Assembly: GCA_039105265.1 (NCBI GenBank)
Contig: JAPFFF010000018.1
Location: 2,480,001 to 2,544,000 of the forward strand
Direction: 5' to 3'
Source: Tritrichomonas musculus
Taxonomy: Eukaryota > Parabasalia > Tritrichomonadida > Tritrichomonadidae
DNA length: 64,000 nucleotides
Shown piece by piece: positions 48,775-57,656 of the stretch (position 1 is the first letter of the stretch; each line of letters opens with the position of its first letter). The notes under the pieces were generated by a model that was not told the DNA's origin, ran no database searches, and saw only the letters and a program-made list of their open reading frames with translations. The position numbers and the translations under genes are program-made.

Positions 48775-49362
48775 TTATATTAAATCATGCTGCTTTAAAA
48801 ATTTATGAATATAAACTGAAACAAATTTATTATTTATATCTCTCATATTAACGTATTTGTATCCAGATTTAGAAATATTTTCATTTAAAATTCTATAATT
48901 TACATCATTATCATAATAAAATTTTCCATTGTAATAATAATATTTTTCGAATTCATGCACTTCATTTATTGTTTTATAAAAATCTACTTTCATTGATTCA
49001 TCACTTATTTCTGCTTCATAATATGATTGAACTCCATTATAAACAGACCTGTTTCTATTATTTTTACTGCTTGACACCCATCTCAAATTTTCGATTCTAT
49101 TATCTGTTTTATCATGGTTAATATGGTCAATTTCTGTATTATGCTCTGGGTCATTATTTGGTATAAATTGTTTTGCTATAATTATATGCTTTTTATAACT
49201 TTTGCAATTTAAATATAATCTTATATATCCATACTCATCAGTATATTCGCTAATAATACGATGGTTATTTTTTCGTCTTATTGTAAATGGGTACTGGTTC
49301 AATATTTCATAATCTTCGAAATCAGTTAATGGAACAAAATCAATAACCTGATCAGTTGTCAT
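48775..49362 (-). CDS. HNH homing-type endonuclease 1
   Basis: 195 aa from an ATG. An N-terminal NUMOD4-like start (DFEDYEILNQYPFTIRRKNN) is followed by the HNH core: KKHIIIAKQFIPNNDPEHNT, then EIDHINHDKTDNRIENLRWV (DHIN / N..ENL.W) and SSSKNNRNR. All three signature positions (DH, N, ENLRW) are present. Its C-terminal ~90 residues repeat a NUMOD-like pattern (YKYVNMRDINNKFVSVYIHK). A close paralogue is at 50903. Such free-standing enzymes cut DNA at element-specific sites and spread by repair. Confidence 0.88.
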   Translation of the reverse strand: MTTDQVIDFVPLTDFEDYEILNQYPFTIRRKNNHRIISEYTDEYGYIRLYLNCKSYKKHIIIAKQFIPNNDPEHNTEIDHINHDKTDNRIENLRWVSSSKNNRNRSVYNGVQSYYEAEISDESMKVDFYKTINEVHEFEKYYYYNGKFYYDNDVNYRILNENISKSGYKYVNMRDINNKFVSVYIHKFLKQHDLI

Positions 49363-49392
49363 TTCAGTAGAGGTAAAAAATATTATTATATT

Positions 49393-49920
49393 TTACATGT
49401 TGATACTGTATTTGAGACAAAGATGATATTTGTTAACTAGCTCATTGTACTGAGGATTAAAGTATGTTTTGAAATCAGTACATACTTCTCCATTATCATT
49501 TACTATCTTAATGGAATCTATCTTACGTATTGGATTAGCTTTCCCTGCACAACAGCCTACATCCTCATCAAGACTTATTTCTACCACCTCCGCCTTAATA
49601 ATTGTTTTAATTATATTAGATAAGGCAGTAACAGGGACAATTATACAATTCTTTGATATTAAGTTGGATAATAATGCTTTGTCTTGGTCTAACAATATTT
49701 TTGCATACGTTTCAAGTATCACGTACTTAACATCCTTTGTTTCTTCTTCTTGATTCTCTTCTAATTCAACATTACGAGTGATAACAATTTCTTCTTTTCC
49801 ATCATCCCTTTTGTTTATAATAATATTATTATTTATATTGCTTGTTGACTGTGCTGCTGCTTGAGGTTCTAATGAAACGTTCGCGTTAACTCCAGCATTG
49901 TTGGATCTCTTCTTTATCAT
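49393..49920 (-). CDS. Maverick hypothetical, 175 aa
   Basis: 175 aa from an ATG. The N-terminal ~70 residues are low-complexity (SNINNNIIINKRDDGKEEIV, then an EENQEEETKD acidic run). The rest has a regular domain (YVILETYAKILLDQDKALLS, SLDEDVGCCAGKANPIRKID) with a Cys-Cys pair. I do not recognise the family. It lies in the minus-strand cluster between the two HNH genes. Confidence 0.65.
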   Translation of the reverse strand: MIKKRSNNAGVNANVSLEPQAAAQSTSNINNNIIINKRDDGKEEIVITRNVELEENQEEETKDVKYVILETYAKILLDQDKALLSNLISKNCIIVPVTALSNIIKTIIKAEVVEISLDEDVGCCAGKANPIRKIDSIKIVNDNGEVCTDFKTYFNPQYNELVNKYHLCLKYSINM

Positions 49921-49948
49921 TTCCTTTCGAAAAAAAGTTGATAATCAA

Positions 49949-50377
49949 TCAGTAATGAATATTAGCTTGCTTAACATTAATTGGTTTAAAGTATCCAATC
50001 CTTCCTTTATTTCTTTCATCCGCTCTACCTTGTATTTCTCCTAATTTCTCTGGTTTCTTTAAGTATGGAGGAAGAATAGGGGCTTTGGGTGCTTTATCTT
50101 TCTTTAAATAATACCCTCCATCTGTAATGCTAACAGGTGGTTCGTGTAATGGTCTTGTTTTATGTTGATTACTCTTTGGTGGTTTGACTGGTTTGTTTTC
50201 CATATACTTTGTTGGTGGTCTATTAATTCTTGGGTTAAACGTAACTGCGTAAGTATTGTCATTAGAAAATATGCCAAAGTGATTAAACTCTATTGTCTTC
50301 TCAGTCTTAGTTCCTTCATTAAACATTGTCCCCTCTGCTCCAACTGTTGTTGAATTGGGTTTTCCGTACTTATTCAT
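49949..50377 (-). CDS. Maverick hypothetical, 142 aa, Lys/Pro-rich
   Basis: 142 aa from an ATG. The N-terminus has EFNHFGIFSNDNTYAVTFNP. The rest is Pro/Lys-rich (RPPTKYMENKPVKPPKSNQH, APKAPILPPYLKKPEKLGE) with little predicted structure. It may be a small structural or core protein. No family recognised. Confidence 0.65.
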   Translation of the reverse strand: MNKYGKPNSTTVGAEGTMFNEGTKTEKTIEFNHFGIFSNDNTYAVTFNPRINRPPTKYMENKPVKPPKSNQHKTRPLHEPPVSITDGGYYLKKDKAPKAPILPPYLKKPEKLGEIQGRADERNKGRIGYFKPINVKQANIHY

Positions 50378-50416
50378 TTCTTTTTCAAAAAAAAATTGGT
50401 TGGTCGAGATTCCGAC

Positions 50417-50866
50417 TTACAGAACTAGCTCTTGATGAAGACCGATAAATAGTTCAGGTGTATTTAATTCATATTTCTTACGTAATTCCTCTATCATTGT
50501 TTTAGTCTTTTTAGATGCTAATTCTATTGAATAATTGTAGTAACTGTATTCTCCATATTCTTGTTCCTTATTTGAACCATTAACAAAAAACTCTTGCATT
50601 TTATAATTAATTTTCCTTCTTGAGTTAGTATTTAATACTATGTGTTCTATATCATATTCTTTAATTTTGTCTGGATATATCCTCCATACGTTCTTGTCCG
50701 CCTTAATTGATATGTAGATGACTTTTGCTAAATATTTATTTTTTGAAAGTTGAATTGGATATCGATCACAAAGGATAGCGAAATTACTTTCCTTAAAATC
50801 TTCTGGGTTATCAGCGAGGGAAATAACATTATTGATGTAATCATATACTTTATATTGGTCTTGCAT
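50417..50866 (-). CDS. Maverick hypothetical, 149 aa
   Basis: 149 aa from an ATG, mixed alpha/beta (YPIQLSKNKYLAKVIYISIK, VWRIYPDKIKEYDIEHIVLN), with a helical end (TKTMIEELRKKYELNTPELF). No Cys/His catalytic pattern is evident. The family is unknown. Spacing to its neighbours is about 40 bp. Confidence 0.65.
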   Translation of the reverse strand: MQDQYKVYDYINNVISLADNPEDFKESNFAILCDRYPIQLSKNKYLAKVIYISIKADKNVWRIYPDKIKEYDIEHIVLNTNSRRKINYKMQEFFVNGSNKEQEYGEYSYYNYSIELASKKTKTMIEELRKKYELNTPELFIGLHQELVL

Positions 50867-50902
50867 TTTGTATGGAAATAAAAAAAATATAATTAAAATT
50901 TT

Positions 50903-51520
50903 TTAGTCTAATCCGTATTGTTGTTTGAAAGTATGTATTAACATAGAAGTTGGTTTGTGATTAATATCTCTTGTTTTAATCATTTTACGTCCTCCTTTTT
51001 CTGTATTTATGTGCATTATCCTATAAACATCATCAGTTATTTGTTCATAGAAAACATCTTCTTCCGTTTCTTCATCATAATAGTAATAATACTTATTTTC
51101 ATCAAATACTCTTCTTTCATTCTTTAGGTCATAGTGTGTAATAACTATAGCCTCATCTGGTATATCGTCAACAAACTCGTATTTAACACCATTTCTTGAT
51201 GAAGCATTTCTGTTATTTTCACTTGCTGAAACCCAACGAAGATTGCTCAAATGATAATCCGTTCTGTCTTTTGATATATGATCCACTTGTGTTTTATGTT
51301 TTGGGTCGTCATTTGATATGAACTGTTTGGCAATTATTCTATGCTTATCTATCTTGTTTCCATTAAGATTTACACTTGGATATCCATTACTTTTGTTTAC
51401 TCGTTCCTTTACTTCATAATGATTATCCTTTCGTCTAATAGTGAATGGATACTGGTTAAGTATCTCATAATCAGGATACTCATTTATTGTAACAAAATCT
51501 ATAACTTGTTCTTCTGTCAT
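50903..51520 (-). CDS. HNH homing-type endonuclease 2
   Basis: 205 aa from an ATG. Same plan as the gene at 48775: EYPDYEILNQYPFTIRRKDN, then KHRIIAKQFISNDDPKHKTQ, then VDHISKDRTDYHLSNLRWVS and ENNRNASSRNG. In the HNH core the DH and N..LRW positions are kept. The C-terminal half ends MIKTRDINHKPTSMLIHTF. Enough divergence separates the two copies to suggest an old duplication or separate acquisition. Confidence 0.88.
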   Translation of the reverse strand: MTEEQVIDFVTINEYPDYEILNQYPFTIRRKDNHYEVKERVNKSNGYPSVNLNGNKIDKHRIIAKQFISNDDPKHKTQVDHISKDRTDYHLSNLRWVSASENNRNASSRNGVKYEFVDDIPDEAIVITHYDLKNERRVFDENKYYYYYDEETEEDVFYEQITDDVYRIMHINTEKGGRKMIKTRDINHKPTSMLIHTFKQQYGLD

Positions 51521-51588
51521 TTTGTATTTATGTATAGTGATAATAAAAAAATATAATTAAAATAGAAAGACGCAATTATTTTTGTTAT

Positions 51589-53202
51589 TTAATCCCTTGA
51601 GGTCAAGTCATAATTGCCAAGGCGAACTAAAGGTGGCATGCCATTTGGTTGAACTAAGATAGATATAGATGAATCAAATAAGAGACATATTAAAGGTGGA
51701 GTTTGAGTAGCTTTTGCATATGTATTGTCACCTGTTTCTTGTGTTATATTTATTTCAAAATTAATAGGTGACAAAGAGGTTAATCCTTGTTGATATGTAT
51801 TATCAGTTTCTGTAGGTAATCCGATAAAGAAACTACTCTTGTCATTTGAATAAATTCCCTTCGAATAACCAAATTTAGGTTTATTAGTAGTCTTATCTCT
51901 ATCACAATGAGTTAAACTGTTTACCACTTCCTTATTAAAACCACTTTGTCCTCCATTCACGTTCATTGCGTTCTGACAATATTCTAAGAACTCTGGGTAT
52001 TCATCTGTAGTGCCAAATGGCTTTGCAGGAATGTTACCGTAACCTCCACAGTTTAATTGGAAGGACTTAAAGTTAGGATTCTTAAAGTATGTATGATGAG
52101 TATGCTTCACAGGAAATAATAAGTAAATTGAGTCAACAAAGCGAGGAGTGATTGTGCAAGTAGTCTTGTCATTAGGGTTCTTTAATGGAGTAGTAGTAGT
52201 GTAAATAGATATCGTTTGGGTTGGAAATGTAAGTGGATGAGTTGGGTCTGCATATCGTTGTACTAGACTAGAGTAAATATTATCCTCAATACCAAAGCAC
52301 GGTATAATAGATGAACATTCAGTAACGGAGTAATCAACTTCCTGAAATGTTTTATCTTCTACTTTAAGTTCTGTTACTCCATCTTTAGCAGTTGGTTTAT
52401 CAGTATACATTTTAATTGGTTCACCAATTGGGATAAATTCATTAGTAATTTCATTTAATTTATATTTTGAATTGACACTATAATCATAATCAAAGGCTTT
52501 TCCTGGACCCATTGGACAACATACCATACCAGCACATGAAAAGAATAATCGGAGTTCAATTTTGCCTGCGAATGCTGGAAGGTATTTAATATTTGATAAT
52601 GGTAAGAACCTTCTTAAATCGATTTTGAGATGAATTTTATATGTTTTGTCTTCCCATTTTTCTGCCCAATCAACAATAAATCCTGTTCTGCTGCCTGATT
52701 TACCATTCCATATATCTTTATGTCTAGCCTTTGAATATACATCTGCTCTCTTTGTTGTTTCATTCGCACAACATGCAGTTAAGAACGATTCTTCACAACC
52801 AAAGTTCTGGGTATATATCGTTATTCCGTTAGCTACTATTTCATATTTCTCAACAGCATCTCTAGCATCCTTGAAACCAAACCATACTCTGTTGAATTGA
52901 TATCCATCGCCTTCTGCTGCAGTTATCTTACTACCAGCAGCTTCTTTAATCTTTACCTCCATATCAGCTCTAATAAATCCATTATATATGTCTGCTGTAT
53001 TGTTTGTGTTAGGTGATATAATTGCACTTGTATATGAACCTTTATGAATTGGAGGCGATGGAGAATAAGATGTTTGAGGACTAATTGTGTATTGCTTGTT
53101 GGTATCAGACAAGGCTATACAATTATCAACAATATCAAAATAGCTAGCAATTTGGGTACATGTTTCTGCTGACGTCCTTAGTTCAATTTCTGGATTTAAC
53201 AT
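51589..53202 (-). CDS. major capsid protein candidate (double jelly-roll type)
   Basis: 537 aa from the ATG at 53202 (MLNPEIELRTSAETC); the extra ten upstream codons need a TTG start. Size, position near the ATPase and beta-rich sequence match Polinton major capsid proteins. Blocks include DADIYNGFIRADMEVKIKE-like strands, RTGFIVDWAEKWEDKTYKIH, then LKIDLRRFLPLSNIKYLPAF and AGKIELRLFFSC. The K(Y)LPxFAGKIELRL(F) pattern between the two halves is typical of double jelly-roll capsid proteins of the PRD1/adenovirus lineage. The call rests on this pattern and context; a structure prediction would settle it. Confidence 0.7.
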   Translation of the reverse strand: MLNPEIELRTSAETCTQIASYFDIVDNCIALSDTNKQYTISPQTSYSPSPPIHKGSYTSAIISPNTNNTADIYNGFIRADMEVKIKEAAGSKITAAEGDGYQFNRVWFGFKDARDAVEKYEIVANGITIYTQNFGCEESFLTACCANETTKRADVYSKARHKDIWNGKSGSRTGFIVDWAEKWEDKTYKIHLKIDLRRFLPLSNIKYLPAFAGKIELRLFFSCAGMVCCPMGPGKAFDYDYSVNSKYKLNEITNEFIPIGEPIKMYTDKPTAKDGVTELKVEDKTFQEVDYSVTECSSIIPCFGIEDNIYSSLVQRYADPTHPLTFPTQTISIYTTTTPLKNPNDKTTCTITPRFVDSIYLLFPVKHTHHTYFKNPNFKSFQLNCGGYGNIPAKPFGTTDEYPEFLEYCQNAMNVNGGQSGFNKEVVNSLTHCDRDKTTNKPKFGYSKGIYSNDKSSFFIGLPTETDNTYQQGLTSLSPINFEINITQETGDNTYAKATQTPPLICLLFDSSISILVQPNGMPPLVRLGNYDLTSRD

Positions 53203-53233
53203 ATTTTCTTTTGAGAAAAATAATAAAAGCAAA

Positions 53234-53776
53234 TTAAATCATATCAGAGAAAATATTATTTCGCCTTCTACGAATAGGTTGAGGTGGGATTACTGGTATT
53301 GGTTCCTCTTCTGATTCGTCTTCTATTTGATTTGGTTCTTGGAAGTATTGTGGCTGAGTATACTGTGGATAATATGGTTTTCTCATTTGTTTTTGTATTA
53401 CATCTTTTATCATTTTCTTCTGTTCTTTCTTAGCCCTTTCGTTTTTAAACTCTTCACCCAATAGCTTTAATTGGTTTAGTATTTCTATATTTATTGTTGG
53501 ATCATATACTTGTTTTGGTTGTTCTTCTATTATTGGTTTTTTGGGTTTTGGTATTTCTTCAGGTGGGTCGGAATTCTGACCAACAACTTTTTCTTCAATC
53601 GTTTCTGTTTTAGTTAATGGTTCAGGTGGTGGTTTCGTTAATGGTTGCTCTCTTCTTTTTACTATATATTTGTTTTCTTTTTTGGTAGGAAGTACATCCC
53701 AATCAGGGTCCTCACGACCATTAAGCCAGTTCTGTATTACCTGCAATCTTTTTGATCCTGTCAAATGCTTAGACAT
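53234..53776 (-). CDS. Maverick hypothetical, 180 aa, Pro/Glu/Lys-rich
   Basis: 180 aa from an ATG. It starts MSKHLTGSKRLQVIQNWLNG then DPDWDVLPTKKENKYIVKRR, a small ordered piece. Disordered Pro/Glu/Lys-rich sequence follows and the end is basic (PPQPIRRRRNNIFSDMI). It lies directly upstream of the capsid candidate with a gap of ~30 bp. A minor virion or scaffold protein is plausible. Confidence 0.65.
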   Translation of the reverse strand: MSKHLTGSKRLQVIQNWLNGREDPDWDVLPTKKENKYIVKRREQPLTKPPPEPLTKTETIEEKVVGQNSDPPEEIPKPKKPIIEEQPKQVYDPTINIEILNQLKLLGEEFKNERAKKEQKKMIKDVIQKQMRKPYYPQYTQPQYFQEPNQIEDESEEEPIPVIPPQPIRRRRNNIFSDMI

Positions 53777-53807
53777 TTAATTGATAAAAAAATCATTTTT
53801 TTGAGTT

Positions 53808-54311
53808 TTATTGAGTTTTCTTTGTTTTTCTTGATTTCTTTCTCTTTCTTTTATTCAATTTCGCTATATGTGCTTCTGCTTCATCCACATATTTACTTCT
53901 GTTCTGATATATTTTATAAGCAGCTGGCTTTCTCGAATAATGAATGCGTGGAAAATCTGCATACATTACATTACTACCTAGCGGATTAGGTTGTCTTTCT
54001 GCTATATTCTTTTCTAATGCTGCCTTTACTTCTCCTTCTCTTATTCCACTTGCTATTGTTGTCAATCCTTTACCTATACCTATTGCTGCTAGATTACCCG
54101 TTATTGTTCCCAAAGCTTGTGTTGCTCCTCCTATAGTATTTAATATTGGTGCCTTATTTTTCCAAGCCCATTTACCAACTTTACCAACTGCACTATCACC
54201 AATGAATTTGCCTACTTTACCAACACCAGATTTTACCGAATTCCATGCACGATTAAAAAATCCACCACCAGAATTTTGTTCAATCCTTCCTGTATCAGAA
54301 ATTGCTTCCAT
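53808..54311 (-). CDS. small Gly-rich amphipathic protein, pVI-like in plan
   Basis: 167 aa from an ATG. The N-terminus has GGGFFNRAWNSVKSGVGKVG then GKVGKWAWKNKAPILNTIGG, amphipathic helices rich in Gly, Lys and Trp. A hydrophobic stretch (ALGTITGNLAAIGIGKGLTT) follows and the C-terminus is highly basic (KLNKRKRKKSRKTKKTQ). This plan (membrane-active amphipathic helix plus basic end) is like minor capsid proteins such as adenovirus pVI, which Polinton-lineage viruses often have. No sequence homology is claimed. Confidence 0.6.
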   Translation of the reverse strand: MEAISDTGRIEQNSGGGFFNRAWNSVKSGVGKVGKFIGDSAVGKVGKWAWKNKAPILNTIGGATQALGTITGNLAAIGIGKGLTTIASGIREGEVKAALEKNIAERQPNPLGSNVMYADFPRIHYSRKPAAYKIYQNRSKYVDEAEAHIAKLNKRKRKKSRKTKKTQ

Positions 54312-54323
54312 TGTCTTTTAATA

Positions 54324-55178
54324 TCAGTCAAAGTAATATTTATTGGCGGTTATGTTCATAATAAATTTTGAATGAAGATCTCTATGCTGTAAATATTCTT
54401 TTACCGTCTTCTTGATATTAAGGTTGTTATTTGTTTGTTGAAGCAAGGAAGTAAAATCTTCTTCTGAGTATCCACTATAGCATATGATATCCGTGGCCAA
54501 TCTTTTTGCATTTATGTGTACGAATCTGATTGTCTGAATAGCCATGATGCAAGTAATATTATAATGTCTTGTCTTGGTTAATAGTCTAAGGAATTCAGTA
54601 TTATTATGTGTTAACAAATCGCTTCCTGCACAGTCATCCAATATTATTAGTGTGTTATATGGGTAAGAAGAGGTTTGGTATTTTACTAACTTATTGGCTA
54701 TATATACTATTCTATCATCTATTTCTTGGAGGGAGTGCTTGTTTATAAGTCTTTGCATTTCTTCATTTGTTTCCTTCATCTTAGATAATACATGTTTAAC
54801 CATTGCATAATATTTTATTTTTCTTTTGAGGTGTTTCTTTAGGTAATCCATCAATTGGGCTTCATTAAGATATACTATTGGTGTCTTTACCTCTTTACTC
54901 ATTGCCTCAGCCGTTTTGTCTGCTTTTCCAGAACTTGAGCAAAATATTATTTTTTGATAGTACGGATGCTTAAATAGACGTTCAGTAATTAGTATGTGTT
55001 TCCACAACCAATAACTCTTACCTGCACCTGGTTTACCAATAAGAAAATAAATTCCATTCGTACTAAAAGGATAGGAAGGATGGAGAGGTTTCATCAGTGC
55101 TGCCTCTATCTCTTTCTGGTTCTTCTTCATTGTCTTTTGGATTAAGGACTCTACTTCTTTCATTATTTGTTTAGACAT
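54324..55178 (-). CDS. A32/FtsK-HerA-type genome-packaging ATPase
   Basis: 284 aa from an ATG. Walker A IGKPGAGKSYW is at residues 47-57 and Walker B TLIILDDCAGSD near 176-187 (Asp181, Asp182). TKTRHYNITCIMAIQTIRFV then carries the sensor-like Gln seen in the family, as in A32-type ATPases of Mavericks, virophages and NCLDVs. The N-terminal ~35 residues are a helical, Lys-rich segment. It packages DNA into capsids. All key residues are present. Confidence 0.93.
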   Translation of the reverse strand: MSKQIMKEVESLIQKTMKKNQKEIEAALMKPLHPSYPFSTNGIYFLIGKPGAGKSYWLWKHILITERLFKHPYYQKIIFCSSSGKADKTAEAMSKEVKTPIVYLNEAQLMDYLKKHLKRKIKYYAMVKHVLSKMKETNEEMQRLINKHSLQEIDDRIVYIANKLVKYQTSSYPYNTLIILDDCAGSDLLTHNNTEFLRLLTKTRHYNITCIMAIQTIRFVHINAKRLATDIICYSGYSEEDFTSLLQQTNNNLNIKKTVKEYLQHRDLHSKFIMNITANKYYFD

Positions 55179-55188
55179 TTATTTGTGG

Positions 55189-56307
55189 TTAAATCCATTT
55201 CTTTATATTGTTGGGTATATTTTTCTTCTTTGACCAGTAATCCACTTCAAGATTAGATAGCTTTGTTGGAGCACCTTCTCGTAAATTTTTAGCCGGTATG
55301 ATGTCTTCTGTTCCTTCGCTGTATTTAATTTTATATTTGTTCTTTGTTGTATCATAAGAAATAATCTTCTCCACAATACCTCTCTTGCCTCCCTTAAGTG
55401 TTTTGGCCAGAGGCACTTCAGCCTCATTGCCCTTTGAACCTTTATTTTTGTTTTGTGTCTTGATTAACCTATAACCAGGGAGTTTGTCTATTGACTCATC
55501 TTTGGACTTAATTATAAATTGGTTCCCAGCCTTTGAATCAACTATATATGCTTCCTTGCTTACCTTGTTCCTGCGCTTCGAAAATGGCTCCTTAGCCTGA
55601 ATAATTCTAACTCTATCATTTGGCTTAAAGTCATATGGATTGTTTTGCGACTTGGTTTTTACATATTCTTTTTCATCTTTCTCTGTCATCTCGTTTGGTA
55701 TCTTATAGTCCAATGATCTGTGGGGAGAATTGTTGTATGAATCTATTAAACTATCCATTTCTTTCTCATTGATGAACCTGTTCTCGCCTACCATGTCTCT
55801 AATCGTTCTCATGAACCTATTTATGATACCTAGTACATTATGATTATTATCCTCGGTAGTAGTGTAAACAATATTTTTGGTCTTCATCAACTGTAATACA
55901 TCATTGGACAAGTAAGCAGCATCCTGATCTGATGTTATCGAATAGACATCTGGCTCGTCCTTAAAAAATTTATTTAATGCCTTGACTACTTCTTTTGCAC
56001 CTTTCCCCTTCATTGGATAACAATATGCTTTTCTTGTGTTAATATTAATTAGCATCAAATAGTTGAGACCATCCTTTGTCTTATCATTGATGAATGTGTC
56101 CATTTGATATCCTCCAGAGTGTTTAGAATAGATATTCATAAACTTTGCCTTTGGTACCTTTACATCATGTACTATCTTCCTTAAATAATCTAATGCGGCT
56201 TCTTCTGTGAATCCATATCGTTTTGCGAGTGGAACAAATTTAGAGGCAGATCTCCAAGGAAAAAAAGAATGAAGCTCATTAATTGTCTTAAAATGCTTTT
56301 TGTTCAT
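55189..56307 (-). CDS. rve-type integrase of Maverick, Asn at the third catalytic position
   Basis: 372 aa from an ATG. An N-terminal helical domain (FTEEAALDYLRKIVHDVKVP) leads into the RNase H core. HSGGYQMDTF gives the first Asp (70) and YSITSDQDAAY the second (127). At the D-35-E spacing the residue is Asn163 in NVLGIINRFMRTIRD, where retroviral-type and most Maverick integrases have Glu (…VERF.RT). SPHRSLDYKIPNEM follows as usual. The C-terminal half has an SH3/chromo-like beta region (VEKIISYDTTKNKYKIKYSE). It would insert the element; the Asn makes full activity uncertain unless another acid substitutes. Confidence 0.9.
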   Translation of the reverse strand: MNKKHFKTINELHSFFPWRSASKFVPLAKRYGFTEEAALDYLRKIVHDVKVPKAKFMNIYSKHSGGYQMDTFINDKTKDGLNYLMLININTRKAYCYPMKGKGAKEVVKALNKFFKDEPDVYSITSDQDAAYLSNDVLQLMKTKNIVYTTTEDNNHNVLGIINRFMRTIRDMVGENRFINEKEMDSLIDSYNNSPHRSLDYKIPNEMTEKDEKEYVKTKSQNNPYDFKPNDRVRIIQAKEPFSKRRNKVSKEAYIVDSKAGNQFIIKSKDESIDKLPGYRLIKTQNKNKGSKGNEAEVPLAKTLKGGKRGIVEKIISYDTTKNKYKIKYSEGTEDIIPAKNLREGAPTKLSNLEVDYWSKKKNIPNNIKKWI

Positions 56308-56318
56308 TTAAATTAGTC

Positions 56319-57656
56319 TTAAATGTAAAGCATCTTCTTAAATGGTAAGAATTGCATTTCAATGACAAATGATTCATTGTTTGGTACCAGAACAGGAATA
56401 TTATTATGACGCCCTGAATATAATTCTATCCAAAATCTTTGATCAGTTGAGTTCAGTTTGAAGTACTTGATAGGACTGAAGTATATTTGACTATTGCCTA
56501 AATAATATTTATTTGATTGCTCAGCTATTGATGAATATACTTTACACGAATGTCTATCCCAAATATTTTTAAAATCTAATCTTCTGCACCATTTATCATT
56601 AAATTTATATGGATTATTTTGATATGGTTTATCTCCTATATTAAATAAATCAGCAAAATCAGTATTCTTATAGTTAGAATCTGTTCTATCACTTTCTCTA
56701 AAATTAATCTTGAAATCAACATAGTATAGACCTAATTCGACAAAATCATTTTCCCCTGGTATTGGTTTTGGTGTAGGTGTTGGTGTTGGTGTAGGTGTAG
56801 GTGTTGGAAAATCTGTTATCTCTGGTGCCATATATATAAATGATGGTTTGGAAATTGTATTTTTTTCTAAGTTCTGTGGTGAAAAAATGGTTTCGACAAA
56901 TGCCTTCTTTTCATAATCATAATATCCATCCATTTGAAAATCGCTTCGGCTTCTATCAATCTTATCTTGGTGAAAGAGGGGAATAATCTTTTCTTTATGC
57001 TCTTTAAACCAATTATCGATTTTTGTTTGATATTCTTGATACTTTTCTCGGGCATTAAATAGAAATGTTAACACATCTTTCACAAAATAAAAACGTCCAA
57101 ATAATGGATTGATATATTCTTTAGTGATAGCTTTATATTGTTCATATATTGTTTTTAGGTCATCAGTTGTTATTTTATATTCATTTTTATTAATTTCATT
57201 AAATTCCTCAAATTTTTTATCTAATTGGTTATTTATATCATCAAATATTTTTCTCATATCATTATCCGTCGATAACCAAGATATAACATGGATTGTTAAT
57301 TCTATTTTTGATTTTTTTGGTAATTTGTCATATATTTCGTCATTATTTATTTCTTTATCTTTATCCTCTGCCTTTTCTTCCTTTGCCTTTTCTTCCTTTG
57401 CCTTTAGTTCATCAAAGTCCTTCCTCAAATATTTTCGAATGCTAAAATCAAATTCTAATTTTCTTCTTCGAGCCATTAAATAAATACTTCTCACGCCTAC
57501 AATTGATTCCCCTCTATTCGAAGTACACCATTCTTGAGGAAAATTAAAGTAATATCGATTAGGTTTGCTTGGGTCTTGTTCTCCATCTTCTAAAAAGTAA
57601 GCATATTCAATTGGTATAGGAGTTTGTTCTTCTGTCGGATTAAGTGTTGGATACAT
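56319..57656 (-). CDS. Maverick protein, 445 aa, possible minor capsid protein
   Basis: The start is the ATG at 57656 (MYPTLNPTEEQTPIPIEY); the 15 upstream codons need a TTG start and are low-complexity. The N-terminal ~70 residues are strand-rich (YYFNFPQEWCTSNRGESIVG). A charged coiled-coil-like insert (KAKEEKAKEEKAEDKDKE) and a PTPTPTPTPTPTPK hinge at ~300 follow. The C-terminal ~140 residues are strand-rich again and end LVPNNESFVIEMQFLPFKKM. Length and the split beta domains would suit a Polinton minor capsid/penton protein. Not established. Confidence 0.65.
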   Translation of the reverse strand: MYPTLNPTEEQTPIPIEYAYFLEDGEQDPSKPNRYYFNFPQEWCTSNRGESIVGVRSIYLMARRRKLEFDFSIRKYLRKDFDELKAKEEKAKEEKAEDKDKEINNDEIYDKLPKKSKIELTIHVISWLSTDNDMRKIFDDINNQLDKKFEEFNEINKNEYKITTDDLKTIYEQYKAITKEYINPLFGRFYFVKDVLTFLFNAREKYQEYQTKIDNWFKEHKEKIIPLFHQDKIDRSRSDFQMDGYYDYEKKAFVETIFSPQNLEKNTISKPSFIYMAPEITDFPTPTPTPTPTPTPKPIPGENDFVELGLYYVDFKINFRESDRTDSNYKNTDFADLFNIGDKPYQNNPYKFNDKWCRRLDFKNIWDRHSCKVYSSIAEQSNKYYLGNSQIYFSPIKYFKLNSTDQRFWIELYSGRHNNIPVLVPNNESFVIEMQFLPFKKMLYI

